The position numbers and the translations under genes are program-made. This document shows, one piece after another, positions 8,253 through 15,964 of a stretch of DNA of 64,000 nt (its first letter is position 1; each line of letters opens with the position of its first letter). The DNA comes from Thermomonas flagellata (GTDB taxonomy: Bacteria > Pseudomonadota > Gammaproteobacteria > Xanthomonadales > Xanthomonadaceae): assembly GCF_022419185.1 (NCBI RefSeq), contig NZ_JAJOZK010000011.1, positions 38,395 to 102,394 on the forward strand, given 5' to 3'. The notes below the pieces were generated by a model. It did not search any database. It was not told the origin of the DNA and worked only from the letters and a program-made list of their open reading frames with translations.

Positions 8253-9149
8253 ATGCCGCTGCTGCGCGCCGCCATCGTCTTCCTGCTGATCACGCTGAGC
8301 ACCGTGCTGCACGTGCTGCCGCTGCTGCTGGTGGCGCTGCTGAAGCTGCTGGTGCCCTCCAAGCGGCTGCAAGTGGCCTGCAATCCGCTGCTGACCGGTA
8401 TCGCGGAAAGCTGGATCGGGTTCAACAACCGGCTGTGGGACCTGTGCACCGACACCCGCCTGGTGGTCGCGGGGGAGACCGCGCTGCAGCGCGACGGCCA
8501 CTACCTGGTGCTGGCCAACCACCAGAGCTGGGTGGACATCCTGGTGCTGCAGAAGTTGTTCAACCGGCGCATCCCGCTGCTGCGCTTCTTCCTCAAGCGC
8601 CAGCTGTTCTGGGTGCCGCTGCTGGGGCTGGCGTGGTGGGCGCTGGATTTCCCGTTCATGGGCCGCTACACGCCCAAGCAGATCGCGCGCAACCCGGCGC
8701 TGGCCGGGCGCGACATCGCCGCCACCCGGCGCGCCTGCGAGAAGTTCCGCGCGATCCCGGTGGCGATCATGAATTTCGTCGAGGGCACCCGCTTCAGCGC
8801 GGCCAAGCACGCGCGCCAGCAGTCGCCGTACCGGCACCTGCTCAAGCCGAAGTCGGGCGGGGTGGCGTTCGTGCTGGACGCGATGGGGCAGGGGCTGCAC
8901 GCGATCCTGGATGTGACCATCGCCTATCCGGCCGGCGTGCCCTCGCTGCTGGACCTGATGGCCGGCCGCATCCCCGAGGTCCGCGTGCGCCTGCGCCAGC
9001 ATCCGATCCCGGCCGAACTTGCGCAGGGCGACTACCAGCACGACCGCGCCTTCCGCGCGCGCTTCCAGCAGTGGATGAACGCGCTGTGGCAGCAGAAGGA
9101 CGCCGACCTCGAGGCGCTGCTGGCGTCGCCGCCGCGGGCGCCGGCCTGA
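8253..9149 (+). CDS. PlsC-like 1-acyl-glycerol-3-phosphate acyltransferase (YihG type)
   Basis: A 298-residue membrane-associated acyltransferase that should transfer an acyl chain to lysophosphatidic acid or a related lysolipid. It begins with a membrane helix (residues 5-35). The catalytic HX4D motif is in LANHQSWVDIL, and the phosphate-binding block is in NFVEGTRFS. The long N-terminal anchor, the WWALDFPFMGRY stretch and the length match the YihG branch rather than the shorter housekeeping PlsC. It probably works at the inner membrane in phospholipid synthesis or remodelling. Start 8253 gives the N-terminal helix. Confidence 0.87.
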   Translation: MPLLRAAIVFLLITLSTVLHVLPLLLVALLKLLVPSKRLQVACNPLLTGIAESWIGFNNRLWDLCTDTRLVVAGETALQRDGHYLVLANHQSWVDILVLQKLFNRRIPLLRFFLKRQLFWVPLLGLAWWALDFPFMGRYTPKQIARNPALAGRDIAATRRACEKFRAIPVAIMNFVEGTRFSAAKHARQQSPYRHLLKPKSGGVAFVLDAMGQGLHAILDVTIAYPAGVPSLLDLMAGRIPEVRVRLRQHPIPAELAQGDYQHDRAFRARFQQWMNALWQQKDADLEALLASPPRAPA

Positions 9150-9200
9150 CGCGCCGCGCATGCGCGCGGCGCTGCAGGCTGACAAATCCCGCCGGCATGC

Positions 9201-9208
9201 GCTAGCGT
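9201..9208 (+). promoter_or_regulatory. Candidate -10 element of the cytochrome b561 gene
   Basis: GCTAGCGT lies 26 bases before the ATG at 9235. It belongs to the same GCTAnnnT-like series as the elements at 14907 and 29051. Confidence 0.3.
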
Positions 9209-9234
9209 TGGCGCCGGACGAGGAGGATCCTGCG

Positions 9235-9771
9235 ATGAACGCCGTGGCCGCCCGCTACACCCCGACCCAGCGCCACCTGCACTGGCTGATGGCGATCCTG
9301 GTGGTGCTCGCCTACCTGCTGGTGGAGCAGCGCGACCTGTTCCCGCGCGGCAGCAGCGGGCGCTTCGCGATGATGCAGGGGCACTTCTGGGCCGGGATCA
9401 CGATCTTCCTGCTGGCGTTCTGGCGGATCGCCACCCGCCGCCGCCACGGCGCGCCGCCGATCACGCCGGCGCTGGACCGCTTCAGCGCGCTGGCCTCCAA
9501 GTCGATGCACATCGCGCTGTACGCGTTCTTCATCGTGATGCCGCTGCTGGGCATGGCCACCGCGTGGAGCGACGGCAAGGTCATCGAGATTCCGTTCACC
9601 GGGGCCGCGCTGCCGGCGCTGCTGCCGGAGAACAAGCCGCTGGCGCACACGCTGGAGGACATCCACGGCACCATCGGCGACATCTTCTACTGGGTGATCG
9701 GCCTGCACGTACTGGCCGCGCTGTACCACCACTGGGTGCGCCGCGACGACACCCTCAGGCGCATGCTGTGA
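9235..9771 (+). CDS. Cytochrome b561 family di-haem membrane protein
   Basis: A 178-residue four-helix membrane protein of the prokaryotic cytochrome b561 family, which moves electrons between quinol and other carriers. The haem-ligand histidines are visible: His16 in QRHLHWLM, His50 in MQGHFWAG, and two in the last helices (DIHGTIGDIFYW and GLHVLAALYHH). A strong AGGAGG ribosome site lies eight bases before ATG 9235. The protein has the usual length of the CybB/YodB group; CybB of E. coli acts as a superoxide:quinone oxidoreductase, but that activity cannot be assigned here from sequence. Confidence 0.88.
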   Translation: MNAVAARYTPTQRHLHWLMAILVVLAYLLVEQRDLFPRGSSGRFAMMQGHFWAGITIFLLAFWRIATRRRHGAPPITPALDRFSALASKSMHIALYAFFIVMPLLGMATAWSDGKVIEIPFTGAALPALLPENKPLAHTLEDIHGTIGDIFYWVIGLHVLAALYHHWVRRDDTLRRML

Positions 9772-9776
9772 GGCGG

Positions 9777-9795
9777 GCGCGGCGGTTTGCCGCGC
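9777..9795 (+). terminator. GC-rich hairpin after cytochrome b561
   Basis: A perfect seven-base stem, GCGCGGC with GCCGCGC, and a five-base loop start just after the stop codon. There is no T-tract, so it is at best part of a factor-dependent end. Confidence 0.3.
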
Positions 9796-9886
9796 TGCAC
9801 GATTGACCCGGTCACGCGGATGGTCCCACCATGGCGCGCCCGCGGCGGGGAGCCGCGGTTCCTGCCACTGAAACTCGGGGCCTTCC

Positions 9887-10975
9887 ATGTCCAAGCGCTT
9901 CGGCCGCACCCGCCGCGCCCTGCTGCCTGCCCTCCTGCTGGGCCTGGCCTCGGCCGGCTATGCCAACACCCTCAACCAGAACGTGTCGTGGACGATCGAC
10001 CGCGCCGGCACCACCGCCAAGTACCGGATCGTGGCCTACGGCGACTCGATCTATGCCGGCTACAACGGTTCGGTGTTCAACGCCGCGCGCTACTCGGCGC
10101 CGACCGTGAGCGCGGAGTACCTCTCGGCGCTGTGGAACGCGGACGTGGAGAGCATCCGCCGCGCCAAGTCGGGGGCGGTGGCCTCCGACGTGTACGAGAA
10201 CAAGATCGTGGCCGAGCGTTCCTACATGCAGGCCAGCAACACCCGTGTGGTGACCTTCGAGATGTGCGGCAACGACGGCCTGCAGGCGCGCACCGCCTTC
10301 AAGGACCAGACCGGCACCTGCAACTACAACGTGCTGGCCACCGCCGAGGCCAACTGCAAGACCTATGTGGCCAAGGCAATGGACTACATCAACGCCAACG
10401 CCTACCCGGGGGTGAAGGCGAAGATCATCGCCAACCTGTACTACCCCGGCTACAACGCCGACAACGTGCAGAGCAGTTGCACCGACGCCAACACCGGGCA
10501 GAAGGTCAACCTGCGCGACCGCTTCCTGCCGACCCTGGCGCGGATGAACTACTGGATGTGCGAATACGCGCGCCAGAAGGGCTTCTCCTGCGTCGACAAC
10601 TTCGCCATGTACATGGGCGCGGACTACGACAGCAACGGCGACGGGCGGATCGACTCGGAGGCGCTGCGCTACATGCCGGGCGAGAGCGAGGCCAGCTACG
10701 TCAACCGCATCACGGTGACCCTGAAGTCCACCCTGCGCGACGCCAATACCCACTTCGTCTCGTCCAGCAGCAGCTACGACTACATCCAGTCCGACGACAT
10801 CCACCCGACCTACGAGGGCGGCACCGTGAGCGCCGGCCTGTTCGGCGGTTCCAGCGGGACCGGCGCGCCGCGTTACACCAGCTTCCCCGGCGGCAAGAGC
10901 CCGATCTGGGCCAGCTACGGGCACGAACGCATGGGCTGGGGCGTCTCGGTGTTCGGCCCGCCGAGCCCGTTCTGA
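9887..10975 (+). CDS. Secreted SGNH/GDSL hydrolase with an EF-hand-like loop
   Basis: A 362-residue exported hydrolase. The signal peptide ends near SAGYAN (about residue 26). Block I is AYGDSIYAG with Ser54, block III is MCGNDG (Asn129) and block V is SDDIHPT with the Asp303/His306 pair, so the SGNH catalytic set is complete. Between blocks III and V lies DYDSNGDGRIDSEA (247-260), which looks like a calcium-binding EF-hand or dockerin loop. Six cysteines (127, 145, 157, 198, 225, 235) fit a disulfide-bonded extracellular enzyme. Esterase or lipase activity is the family expectation; the substrate is unknown. No partner gene is next to it. Confidence 0.85.
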   Translation: MSKRFGRTRRALLPALLLGLASAGYANTLNQNVSWTIDRAGTTAKYRIVAYGDSIYAGYNGSVFNAARYSAPTVSAEYLSALWNADVESIRRAKSGAVASDVYENKIVAERSYMQASNTRVVTFEMCGNDGLQARTAFKDQTGTCNYNVLATAEANCKTYVAKAMDYINANAYPGVKAKIIANLYYPGYNADNVQSSCTDANTGQKVNLRDRFLPTLARMNYWMCEYARQKGFSCVDNFAMYMGADYDSNGDGRIDSEALRYMPGESEASYVNRITVTLKSTLRDANTHFVSSSSSYDYIQSDDIHPTYEGGTVSAGLFGGSSGTGAPRYTSFPGGKSPIWASYGHERMGWGVSVFGPPSPF

Positions 10976-11001
10976 TCGGCAGGGCTTGAGCCGGGCCGGG
11001 C

Positions 11002-11622
11002 ATGCCGCATTCCCCGTCGTCCGACCGCTGGCGGCGCCTCGCCGCCGGCGCCGCGCTCCTCGCCGGGATCGTGCTGGCCGGCTGGCTGCTGTGGCCGCGG
11101 CCCGCGGCCACGCCGGTGGACGCCGGTGCCCCGCGGCCAGCACCCGCTCCGCCTGCGCCGTCCGCGGCGCCGATGGCCCCGCCGACAGCCGCCCCCGCCG
11201 CCGTGCCGGGGGATCCGGCGGTGGAAGGGCGGGATCTGGCCGACGTGCTGCGGCTGGCGCCGGGTGAGCCGGTGCCGAGCATGGGCCAGGTGATCGCACG
11301 CCTGCGCGCGGAGGGCATCCGCACCGGGCTGGCGGCGTTCAACCCGCCCGGCACCAGCCCGCCGCTGGTCGGGCTGGCGGTGCCGGAGGATTTCCCGCTG
11401 CCGGAAGGCTACGTGCGCCACCACCAGGTGACCGACGACGGCCAGCCGATCGAGCCGATCCTGATGTTCTCCCCGGATTACGTCTTCTACGACGCGCAGG
11501 GCCGGCCGCTGCCGATCCCGCCGGACCGGGTGGTGCCGCCGCAGTGGGCGCCGCCCGGGCTGCCGCTGCGCTGGATCACGATCCCGCCGCCGCGCGCGGC
11601 CACGCCGCCGCCGGGACGCTGA
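11002..11622 (+). CDS. Membrane-anchored proline/alanine-rich protein
   Basis: A 206-residue protein with one N-terminal membrane helix (residues 13-31), then a Pro/Ala-rich linker to about residue 70 and a small globular region to the end. The globular part contains PPLVGLAVPEDFPLPEGYVRHHQV and FSPDYVFYDAQGRPLPIPPDRVVPP. The layout suggests a periplasmic domain held at the inner membrane by a spacer. I do not recognise the family. Its stop is five bases before the Lnt-like gene, so the two are most likely cotranscribed and may work together in the envelope. Confidence 0.65.
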   Translation: MPHSPSSDRWRRLAAGAALLAGIVLAGWLLWPRPAATPVDAGAPRPAPAPPAPSAAPMAPPTAAPAAVPGDPAVEGRDLADVLRLAPGEPVPSMGQVIARLRAEGIRTGLAAFNPPGTSPPLVGLAVPEDFPLPEGYVRHHQVTDDGQPIEPILMFSPDYVFYDAQGRPLPIPPDRVVPPQWAPPGLPLRWITIPPPRAATPPPGR

Positions 11623-11627
11623 CCCGC

Positions 11628-14003
11628 ATGCGGGCATGGGGCAAGGTCGCCGCGGGCGCGGCCGCCAGCGCGCTGCTGCTGGCGCTGTATGCGCGCGGGC
11701 AGCCGTGGCTCGGGTTCGTGCTGCTGGTGCCGTGGCTGCTCGCGCTGCCGGCGGTGCCGCGCGCGCGCGATGCGCTGGCCGCGGGCGTGCTGATGGCAAT
11801 GCTGTACCAGCTGGCGGCGCTGGGCTGGTTCGGGCTGGCGCTGGCCGCCTACCTCGGGCTGCCGGCCTGGCTGGGGCTGCTGCTGCCGGTGCTGGTCGCG
11901 CCGCTGCTGCAGCCGCAGCTGTGGGTGTTCGCCCTGGCCTGGCACTGGGCGCGCGCGCGCCTGCGCCCGTGGCCGGCGGCGCTGTTCGCGGCCGCGGCCT
12001 GGCTGGCCTGCGAATGGCTGTGGCCGAAGCTGCTCGGCGACACCCTCGGCCACGGCCTGCAGCCGGCGCCCTGGCTGCGCCAGGCCGCCGATCTCGGCGG
12101 CGCGCCGCTGCTGAGCGCGGTGCTGCTGCTGGTGAACCTCGCGCTGGTGCAGGCCTGGCAGGGCCGCGGGCGCGGCTGGCGCGGGGCGCGTCCGGGCCTG
12201 CTGGCGGCGGGCGCGCTGGTGCTCGCGCTGGCCGGCTACGGTGGCTGGCGGCTGCAGCAACTGCGCGCGCTGCCGTCCGAGCTGTCGCTGCGGGTCGCGC
12301 TGGTGCAGTCCGGCCTGACCGACTACGAGGGCCTGCGCCGCCGTCTCGGGACGTACGCGGCGATGGAACACATCCTGGCGCGCCACATCGGGCTGTCGCG
12401 GCAGGCGCTGGACGTGGGCGGCATCGATGCGCTGGTGTGGTCGGAGACCGCGTATCCGACCTCCTTCGGGCAGCCGCGCAGTGAGGCGGGGGCGGCGTTC
12501 GACCACCGCCTGCTGGCGTTCGTGCGCCGCAGCGGGGTGCCGCTGGTGTTCGGCACCTACGATCGCGACGCCGACGGCGAATACAACGCCGCCGCGTTCG
12601 TGGACCCGCGCGACGGCCTGCTCGGCTTCTACCGCAAGACCCATCCGTTCCCGCTCACCGAGCACGTACCGGGCTGGCTGGACGGCCCGCGCCTGCGGCG
12701 CTGGCTGCCGTGGGCCGGGACCTGGCTGGCCGGCGACGGCGCGCGCACGTTCCCGCTGCGCCTGCGCGACGGCCGCGAACTGCCGGTGGCCGCCAGCATC
12801 TGCCTGGACGACGTGCATCCGGCGCTGGCGCGCAAGGCGGCGCGCCAGGGCGCGCGCTTGCTGCTGGGGCTGTCCAACGATGCCTGGTTCGCCGCGCATC
12901 CGCAGGGCGCGCGCCTGCACCTGGCGGTGGCCGCGCTCAACAGCGTGCAGACGCGCCTGCCGCAGCTGCGGGTGACTCCGAGCGGCATCACCGCGGTGAT
13001 CGCGGCCGACGGCAGCGTGCGCCAGCAGGCGCCGCGGGCGGTGCCGACGGTGCTGATCGGGGAGGTCGCGCTGGCGCCGCCGCCGCGCACGCTGGCGGTG
13101 CGGGCCGGGGACTGGGTCGGGCCGCTGGCGCTGGGCCTGCTCGCGGTGTTCGTGCTGGCATGGGCGTGGCCGCGGCGCGCGCCCGCCGCGCCGGCGCCGC
13201 TGCAGGCGATGGCGGCGGTCTGGTTGCCGCGCGGCTGGCTGGGCTGGCTGCGCCTGCTGCAGCTGGCGGTCGCGCTCGGATTGGGGCGGCTGGCCTGGGC
13301 CTGGTGGCAGCAGGCACCGCTGCTGAACCAGCCCCTGCAACAGCTGCGCTGGTTCGCCGCCACCGTCCTGATCCCGGCGGCGTTGGTCGCCGTGCTGCGG
13401 CGGCTGTTCGCGGCGCGCGTGGAGCCGCAGGCAGACGGCATGGGGCTGCAGGCGCGCGGCCGCGGGCGCCGGCTCGCCGCGGGCGCCGGGCAGGCGCGCC
13501 CATTGCGGCTGCCGTGGCCAGCACCGGGCCTGCGGCTGGACGATGGCAGCGTGCTGCTGCCAGCGGATCCGGTGGCGATGCACGCGGCGCTCGGCCTGCC
13601 GCCGGACGCGGCGGCGGTCGCGGCCTGGCGACAGGCATGGGCGGCGCGCCGGCGCTGGTGGATCGACCGCGCCTGGTGCAAGTTCGGCCTGTTCCCGCTG
13701 TTGCCGGCGCTGATCGCGTTCCGCCTGCACCAGGTGATCGCCTACGGCGGCAGCTTCGGCGAATGGCTGACCTACGGCGCGCGCGCCTGGCTGCTCGGCC
13801 TGCTGCTGTGGTGGGCCGGCTGGGTGGTCGGTCTGAGCGTATTCGCCGGCGTCCTGCGCGTGGGCGTCGAGGCGCTGATCGGGCTGGGCGCGCTGCTGCA
13901 GCCGGCGCAGGCGGTGGGGTTGCGGCGGCTGCTGGAGGCGCTGGCGCGTGCGCTGTACTTCCTCGGCGTGCCGCTGTGGCTGGCGTGGCGGGCGCTCGCC
14001 TAG
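11628..14003 (+). CDS. Apolipoprotein N-acyltransferase-like protein with a C-terminal membrane extension
   Basis: A 791-residue protein. Residues 1-205 form the membrane bundle and 220-490 the carbon-nitrogen hydrolase domain of Lnt, which adds the third acyl chain to lipoproteins. The catalytic triad seems intact: Glu273 in WSETAYP, Lys337 in YRKTHPFPL and Cys392 in ASICLDDVHP. SNDAWF (416-421) matches the Lnt signature. Deviations are LD instead of YE after the Cys and PLTEHVP instead of PFGEYVP. Canonical Lnt ends near residue 510 after the last helix; here 280 further residues follow, with about four more hydrophobic segments. It could be the only Lnt of the cell or a specialised paralogue. 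Five bases separate it from the anchored protein upstream. Confidence 0.8.
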   Translation: MRAWGKVAAGAAASALLLALYARGQPWLGFVLLVPWLLALPAVPRARDALAAGVLMAMLYQLAALGWFGLALAAYLGLPAWLGLLLPVLVAPLLQPQLWVFALAWHWARARLRPWPAALFAAAAWLACEWLWPKLLGDTLGHGLQPAPWLRQAADLGGAPLLSAVLLLVNLALVQAWQGRGRGWRGARPGLLAAGALVLALAGYGGWRLQQLRALPSELSLRVALVQSGLTDYEGLRRRLGTYAAMEHILARHIGLSRQALDVGGIDALVWSETAYPTSFGQPRSEAGAAFDHRLLAFVRRSGVPLVFGTYDRDADGEYNAAAFVDPRDGLLGFYRKTHPFPLTEHVPGWLDGPRLRRWLPWAGTWLAGDGARTFPLRLRDGRELPVAASICLDDVHPALARKAARQGARLLLGLSNDAWFAAHPQGARLHLAVAALNSVQTRLPQLRVTPSGITAVIAADGSVRQQAPRAVPTVLIGEVALAPPPRTLAVRAGDWVGPLALGLLAVFVLAWAWPRRAPAAPAPLQAMAAVWLPRGWLGWLRLLQLAVALGLGRLAWAWWQQAPLLNQPLQQLRWFAATVLIPAALVAVLRRLFAARVEPQADGMGLQARGRGRRLAAGAGQARPLRLPWPAPGLRLDDGSVLLPADPVAMHAALGLPPDAAAVAAWRQAWAARRRWWIDRAWCKFGLFPLLPALIAFRLHQVIAYGGSFGEWLTYGARAWLLGLLLWWAGWVVGLSVFAGVLRVGVEALIGLGALLQPAQAVGLRRLLEALARALYFLGVPLWLAWRALA

Positions 14004-14010
14004 CGCGGCG

Positions 14011-14847
14011 TCAGCGGCGCACGGCCAGCACGCCGTCGAGCGCGCGTTCGGCGCGGAAGCCGGCGCGTTCCAGCCGGCGCAGCACTTCCCCCGGCACGTC
14101 GCGGCCGCTGGTCAGCCGGTTCGGGCTGCCGACGTAGTGGAACAGCCGGCCGCCGCGGCGCAGCACGCGGGCGAGGCCACGGTAGAACTCCAGCGCATAC
14201 AGCTCGCCGGCGATCCCGAACCGCGGCGGGTCGTGCAGCACGGCGTCGTAGCCGGCCTCGGGCAACCTGGGCAGCACGTCGCGCACGTCGGCCTGCTGCA
14301 GGTGCAGGCGGCCGCCGCTGGCCTGCGGGTCCGGCGACCACGGGTTGTGCGCGCGCAGCCACAGCACGTCCGCATCCTTCTCGCAGGAGTCGATCCGCGC
14401 GGCGCCGGCGGCGAGCGCGCAGGCGGCGAAGTAGCCGAGCCCGCCGCAGGTATCGAGCACGCGCGCGCCGGCCGGCTGCACCAGCGCGACTTTGCGCCGC
14501 GCGTCCTCCAGCGGCGAGACCCGTGCGCTCGGCAGCATCTTGATGCCGTCGATCTCGAACGTCGGCACGCCCCAGGCGGTCGGCACCAGCTTGATCAGCG
14601 CGCGCCCGTAGCGTGCCAGCGGCACGAACTCCGCGCCGTCCCAGGCGTACACCGTGCGCGGCCGCAGCGGGCCGGGGTAGGGATAGGCCTGCCCGCGCCA
14701 GTGCCATGCCTGCGCGTCGAGCCGAATCCGCTCGCGGTGGCGGCCGAGGTCGAGGGAGCCGTCCCAGGTGCCGGCGCCGGCATCGCGCGCGGCGCGCAGC
14801 GCGTCGGCTTCGGCCGCGGTCAGCAGGGGGCCGTTGGCATGCGCCAT
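14011..14847 (-). CDS. Class I SAM-dependent methyltransferase
   Basis: A 278-residue protein with motif I VLDTCGGLGYFAAC (about residue 149), an acidic motif II in RIDSCEKD and motif IV in AVLHDPPRFG, which resembles the NPPY/DPPR loops of amino-methylating enzymes and rRNA methyltransferases. The N-terminal 130 residues are a separate domain with several Trp residues. This is an S-adenosylmethionine enzyme of unassigned substrate. The start at 14847 (MAHANGPLL) is preferred over the 19-residue longer frame, which is Arg/Pro-rich and not conserved-looking. It converges with the Lnt-like gene, seven bases between stops. Confidence 0.78.
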   Translation of the reverse strand: MAHANGPLLTAAEADALRAARDAGAGTWDGSLDLGRHRERIRLDAQAWHWRGQAYPYPGPLRPRTVYAWDGAEFVPLARYGRALIKLVPTAWGVPTFEIDGIKMLPSARVSPLEDARRKVALVQPAGARVLDTCGGLGYFAACALAAGAARIDSCEKDADVLWLRAHNPWSPDPQASGGRLHLQQADVRDVLPRLPEAGYDAVLHDPPRFGIAGELYALEFYRGLARVLRRGGRLFHYVGSPNRLTSGRDVPGEVLRRLERAGFRAERALDGVLAVRR

Positions 14848-14906
14848 GGGGGATATCCGGGCGGCGGGCCAGCATGCCGGGCGCGACCCGGCGCGGCAAG
14901 GCACGG

Positions 14907-14914
14907 GCTACACT
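14907..14914 (+). promoter_or_regulatory. Candidate -10 element of the M14-like peptidase gene
   Basis: GCTACACT lies 26 bases before ATG 14941. The identical octamer precedes nuoA at 29051. A -35 box is not evident. Confidence 0.35.
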
Positions 14915-14940
14915 CGCGGCCCGCCCTGCGAGCCTGCGCC

Positions 14941-15873
14941 ATGCATTCCTCCGCCACCTCCGACGTCGCCCACATTGGAACGCCCGGCCAGCCCTGGGGC
15001 GCGGCGGAAAAGGCCCGGTGGCGCGCGCTGCAGTCGAAGCAGCGCAGCTATGCCGACGAGGTGCTGGCGCGGATCCAGGCCCTGCGCGAAACGTTCGATG
15101 TCATCCAGTACGGCGAACTGGACTGGGGCGAGGACGGCCGCTATCCGCTGTTCGTCCTGCGCAGCCGCGGGTGGGATGACGCGCGGCCGCTCGCGCTGGT
15201 CACCGGCGGCGTGCACGGCTACGAGACCAGCGGGGTACAGGGTGCGCTGCTGTTCGCGGCGCGCGATGCGGCGGCCTACGCCGGCCGCGCCAACCTGCTG
15301 GTGGTGCCCTGCGTCAGTCCCTGGGCCTACGAGCGCATCCAGCGCTGGAACCCGCTGGCGCTGGATCCCAACCGCAATTTCGTGGCGGCAAGCCCGTGCG
15401 CGGAGTCGGCGGCGCTGTGGGCGCTGGTGCATCCGCTGCGCGGGCGGATCGCGCTGCACATCGACCTGCACGAGACCACCGACAGCGACGAGCGCGAATT
15501 CCGCCCGGCCCTGGCCGCGCGCGACGGCAAGCCGTTCCAACCCGGCACCATTCCCGACGGGTTCTACCTGTGCGCCGACAGCGCGCGGCCGGCGCCGGCC
15601 TTCCAGCAGGCGATCAATGCTGCGGTCGCCGAGGTGACGCACATCGCGCCGGCGGATCCGGACGGCACGATCATCGGATCCAAGGTGGTGGCGCCGGGCG
15701 TGATCGAGTACGACTACCGCGCGCTCGGCCTGTGCGCCGGGATCACCGATGCGGCCTACGTCACCACCACCGAGGTCTATCCGGACAGCCCGCGCGCCAG
15801 CCCGGCGCAGTGCAACGAGGCGCAGGCGACGGCGGTGCGGGCGGCGCTCGCGTTCGTGCTGGCCGCGTCCTGA
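14941..15873 (+). CDS. M14-family-like zinc metallocarboxypeptidase / deacylase
   Basis: A 310-residue protein with the zinc site of M14 and succinylglutamate-desuccinylase-type enzymes. HxxE is in GGVHGYETSG (His92, Glu95), the third ligand His177 is in HIDLHETTD, and the probable catalytic Glu278 is in VTTTEVYPDS. The substrate-binding Arg/Asn pair is likely in LDPNRNFV. No signal peptide is visible, so it may act in the cytoplasm on a peptide or acyl-amino acid. The start at 14941 is favoured because a -10-like element lies 26 bases upstream. The exact substrate cannot be inferred. Confidence 0.8.
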   Translation: MHSSATSDVAHIGTPGQPWGAAEKARWRALQSKQRSYADEVLARIQALRETFDVIQYGELDWGEDGRYPLFVLRSRGWDDARPLALVTGGVHGYETSGVQGALLFAARDAAAYAGRANLLVVPCVSPWAYERIQRWNPLALDPNRNFVAASPCAESAALWALVHPLRGRIALHIDLHETTDSDEREFRPALAARDGKPFQPGTIPDGFYLCADSARPAPAFQQAINAAVAEVTHIAPADPDGTIIGSKVVAPGVIEYDYRALGLCAGITDAAYVTTTEVYPDSPRASPAQCNEAQATAVRAALAFVLAAS

Positions 15874-15964
15874 GGCGGCGGCGCCCCCCACCAACGGCAC
15901 AGGCACGCCGCCGGCACCCGCACTAGGGTGCAGCGGTTACTACCGGCACTCACAGGTGGAGCAC

